From: Hemibagrus wyckioides
Lineage: Eukaryota > Chordata > Actinopteri > Siluriformes > Bagridae
DNA length: 64,000 nt
Reading direction: 5' to 3'
NCBI RefSeq assembly: GCF_019097595.1
Contig: NC_080729.1
Span: 2,964,417 to 3,028,416 of the forward strand
A model generated the notes under the pieces. It did no database searches. It was not told where the DNA came from and was given only the letters and a program-made list of their open reading frames with translations. This document shows positions 63,932 to 64,000 of the stretch, piece after piece. The position numbers and the translations under genes are program-made. How positions within the stretch are numbered: the stretch's first letter is position 1; each line of letters opens with the position of its first letter.

Positions 63932-64000
63932 GTAACCTCAGCATCTGTTGGACAAATTATCCAGAGATTAAAGCACAAAGCAGCACAGAATGTACGTATG

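Overview
The window is nuclear DNA of a teleost fish. The evidence is vertebrate-style spliced coding sequence, abundant (CA)n, (TA)n, (GA)n and (GAAA)n microsatellites, Tc1/mariner and hAT-type DNA transposon remnants, and tRNA-derived SINEs with the usual fish tail. Several interspersed repeats resemble ones I associate with otophysan fishes, catfish in particular. That lineage guess is an inference from memory and is not proven by this sequence.

Layout. Positions 1-26,600 are gene-free. They hold two fragments of one Tc1-like family (A) and two short elements of a second Tc1-like family (B), a 760-bp cluster of 13 CACGTG boxes (1,297-2,053), two SINEs, two LINE-tail-like repeats, several blocks that look like conserved non-coding sequence, a 13-bp-unit minisatellite (about 19.8-20.75 kb), a pair of nested hAT-like elements (23.5-24.6 kb) and a 31-bp-unit minisatellite (24.95-25.45 kb). 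Positions 26,637-39,886 are one giant array, about 13.2 kb, of (CA)n alternating with a CCATACAAA spacer. It is interrupted once by about 95 bp of ordinary sequence and followed by a short stretch of the same motif in the opposite orientation. Positions 39.9-60.2 kb are again gene-free and unusually rich in unrelated minisatellites (41.5, 45.9, 47.6, 54.2, 56.2 and 58.1 kb). This part also contains a 490-bp GA-rich tract, a third copy of Tc1 family A, a LINE RNase H relic and further blocks of likely regulatory sequence. Positions 60.25-61.24 kb hold a perfect CTCF-consensus site followed by very AT-rich palindromes.

The only gene I can support starts at the right edge. Three coding exons (61,675-61,719; 63,635-63,725; 63,866-63,931) with consensus splice sites encode the N-terminal half of a UEV (ubiquitin E2 variant) domain of the TSG101/UEVLD type. 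The gene is on the + strand and runs off the window. Its 5' leader carries two short overlapping upstream ORFs.

The long open frames inside the CA array (up to about 1,000 codons) are an artefact of a stop-free simple repeat and are not genes. I see no CRISPR, operon or prokaryotic feature, and no rRNA or tRNA gene. Nothing here is clearly a new biological system. The most unusual items are the giant composite CA satellite with its higher-order duplications, the CACGTG cluster, the 177-bp AT palindrome beside the gene, and two Tc1-derived short-element families with complementary internal deletions.
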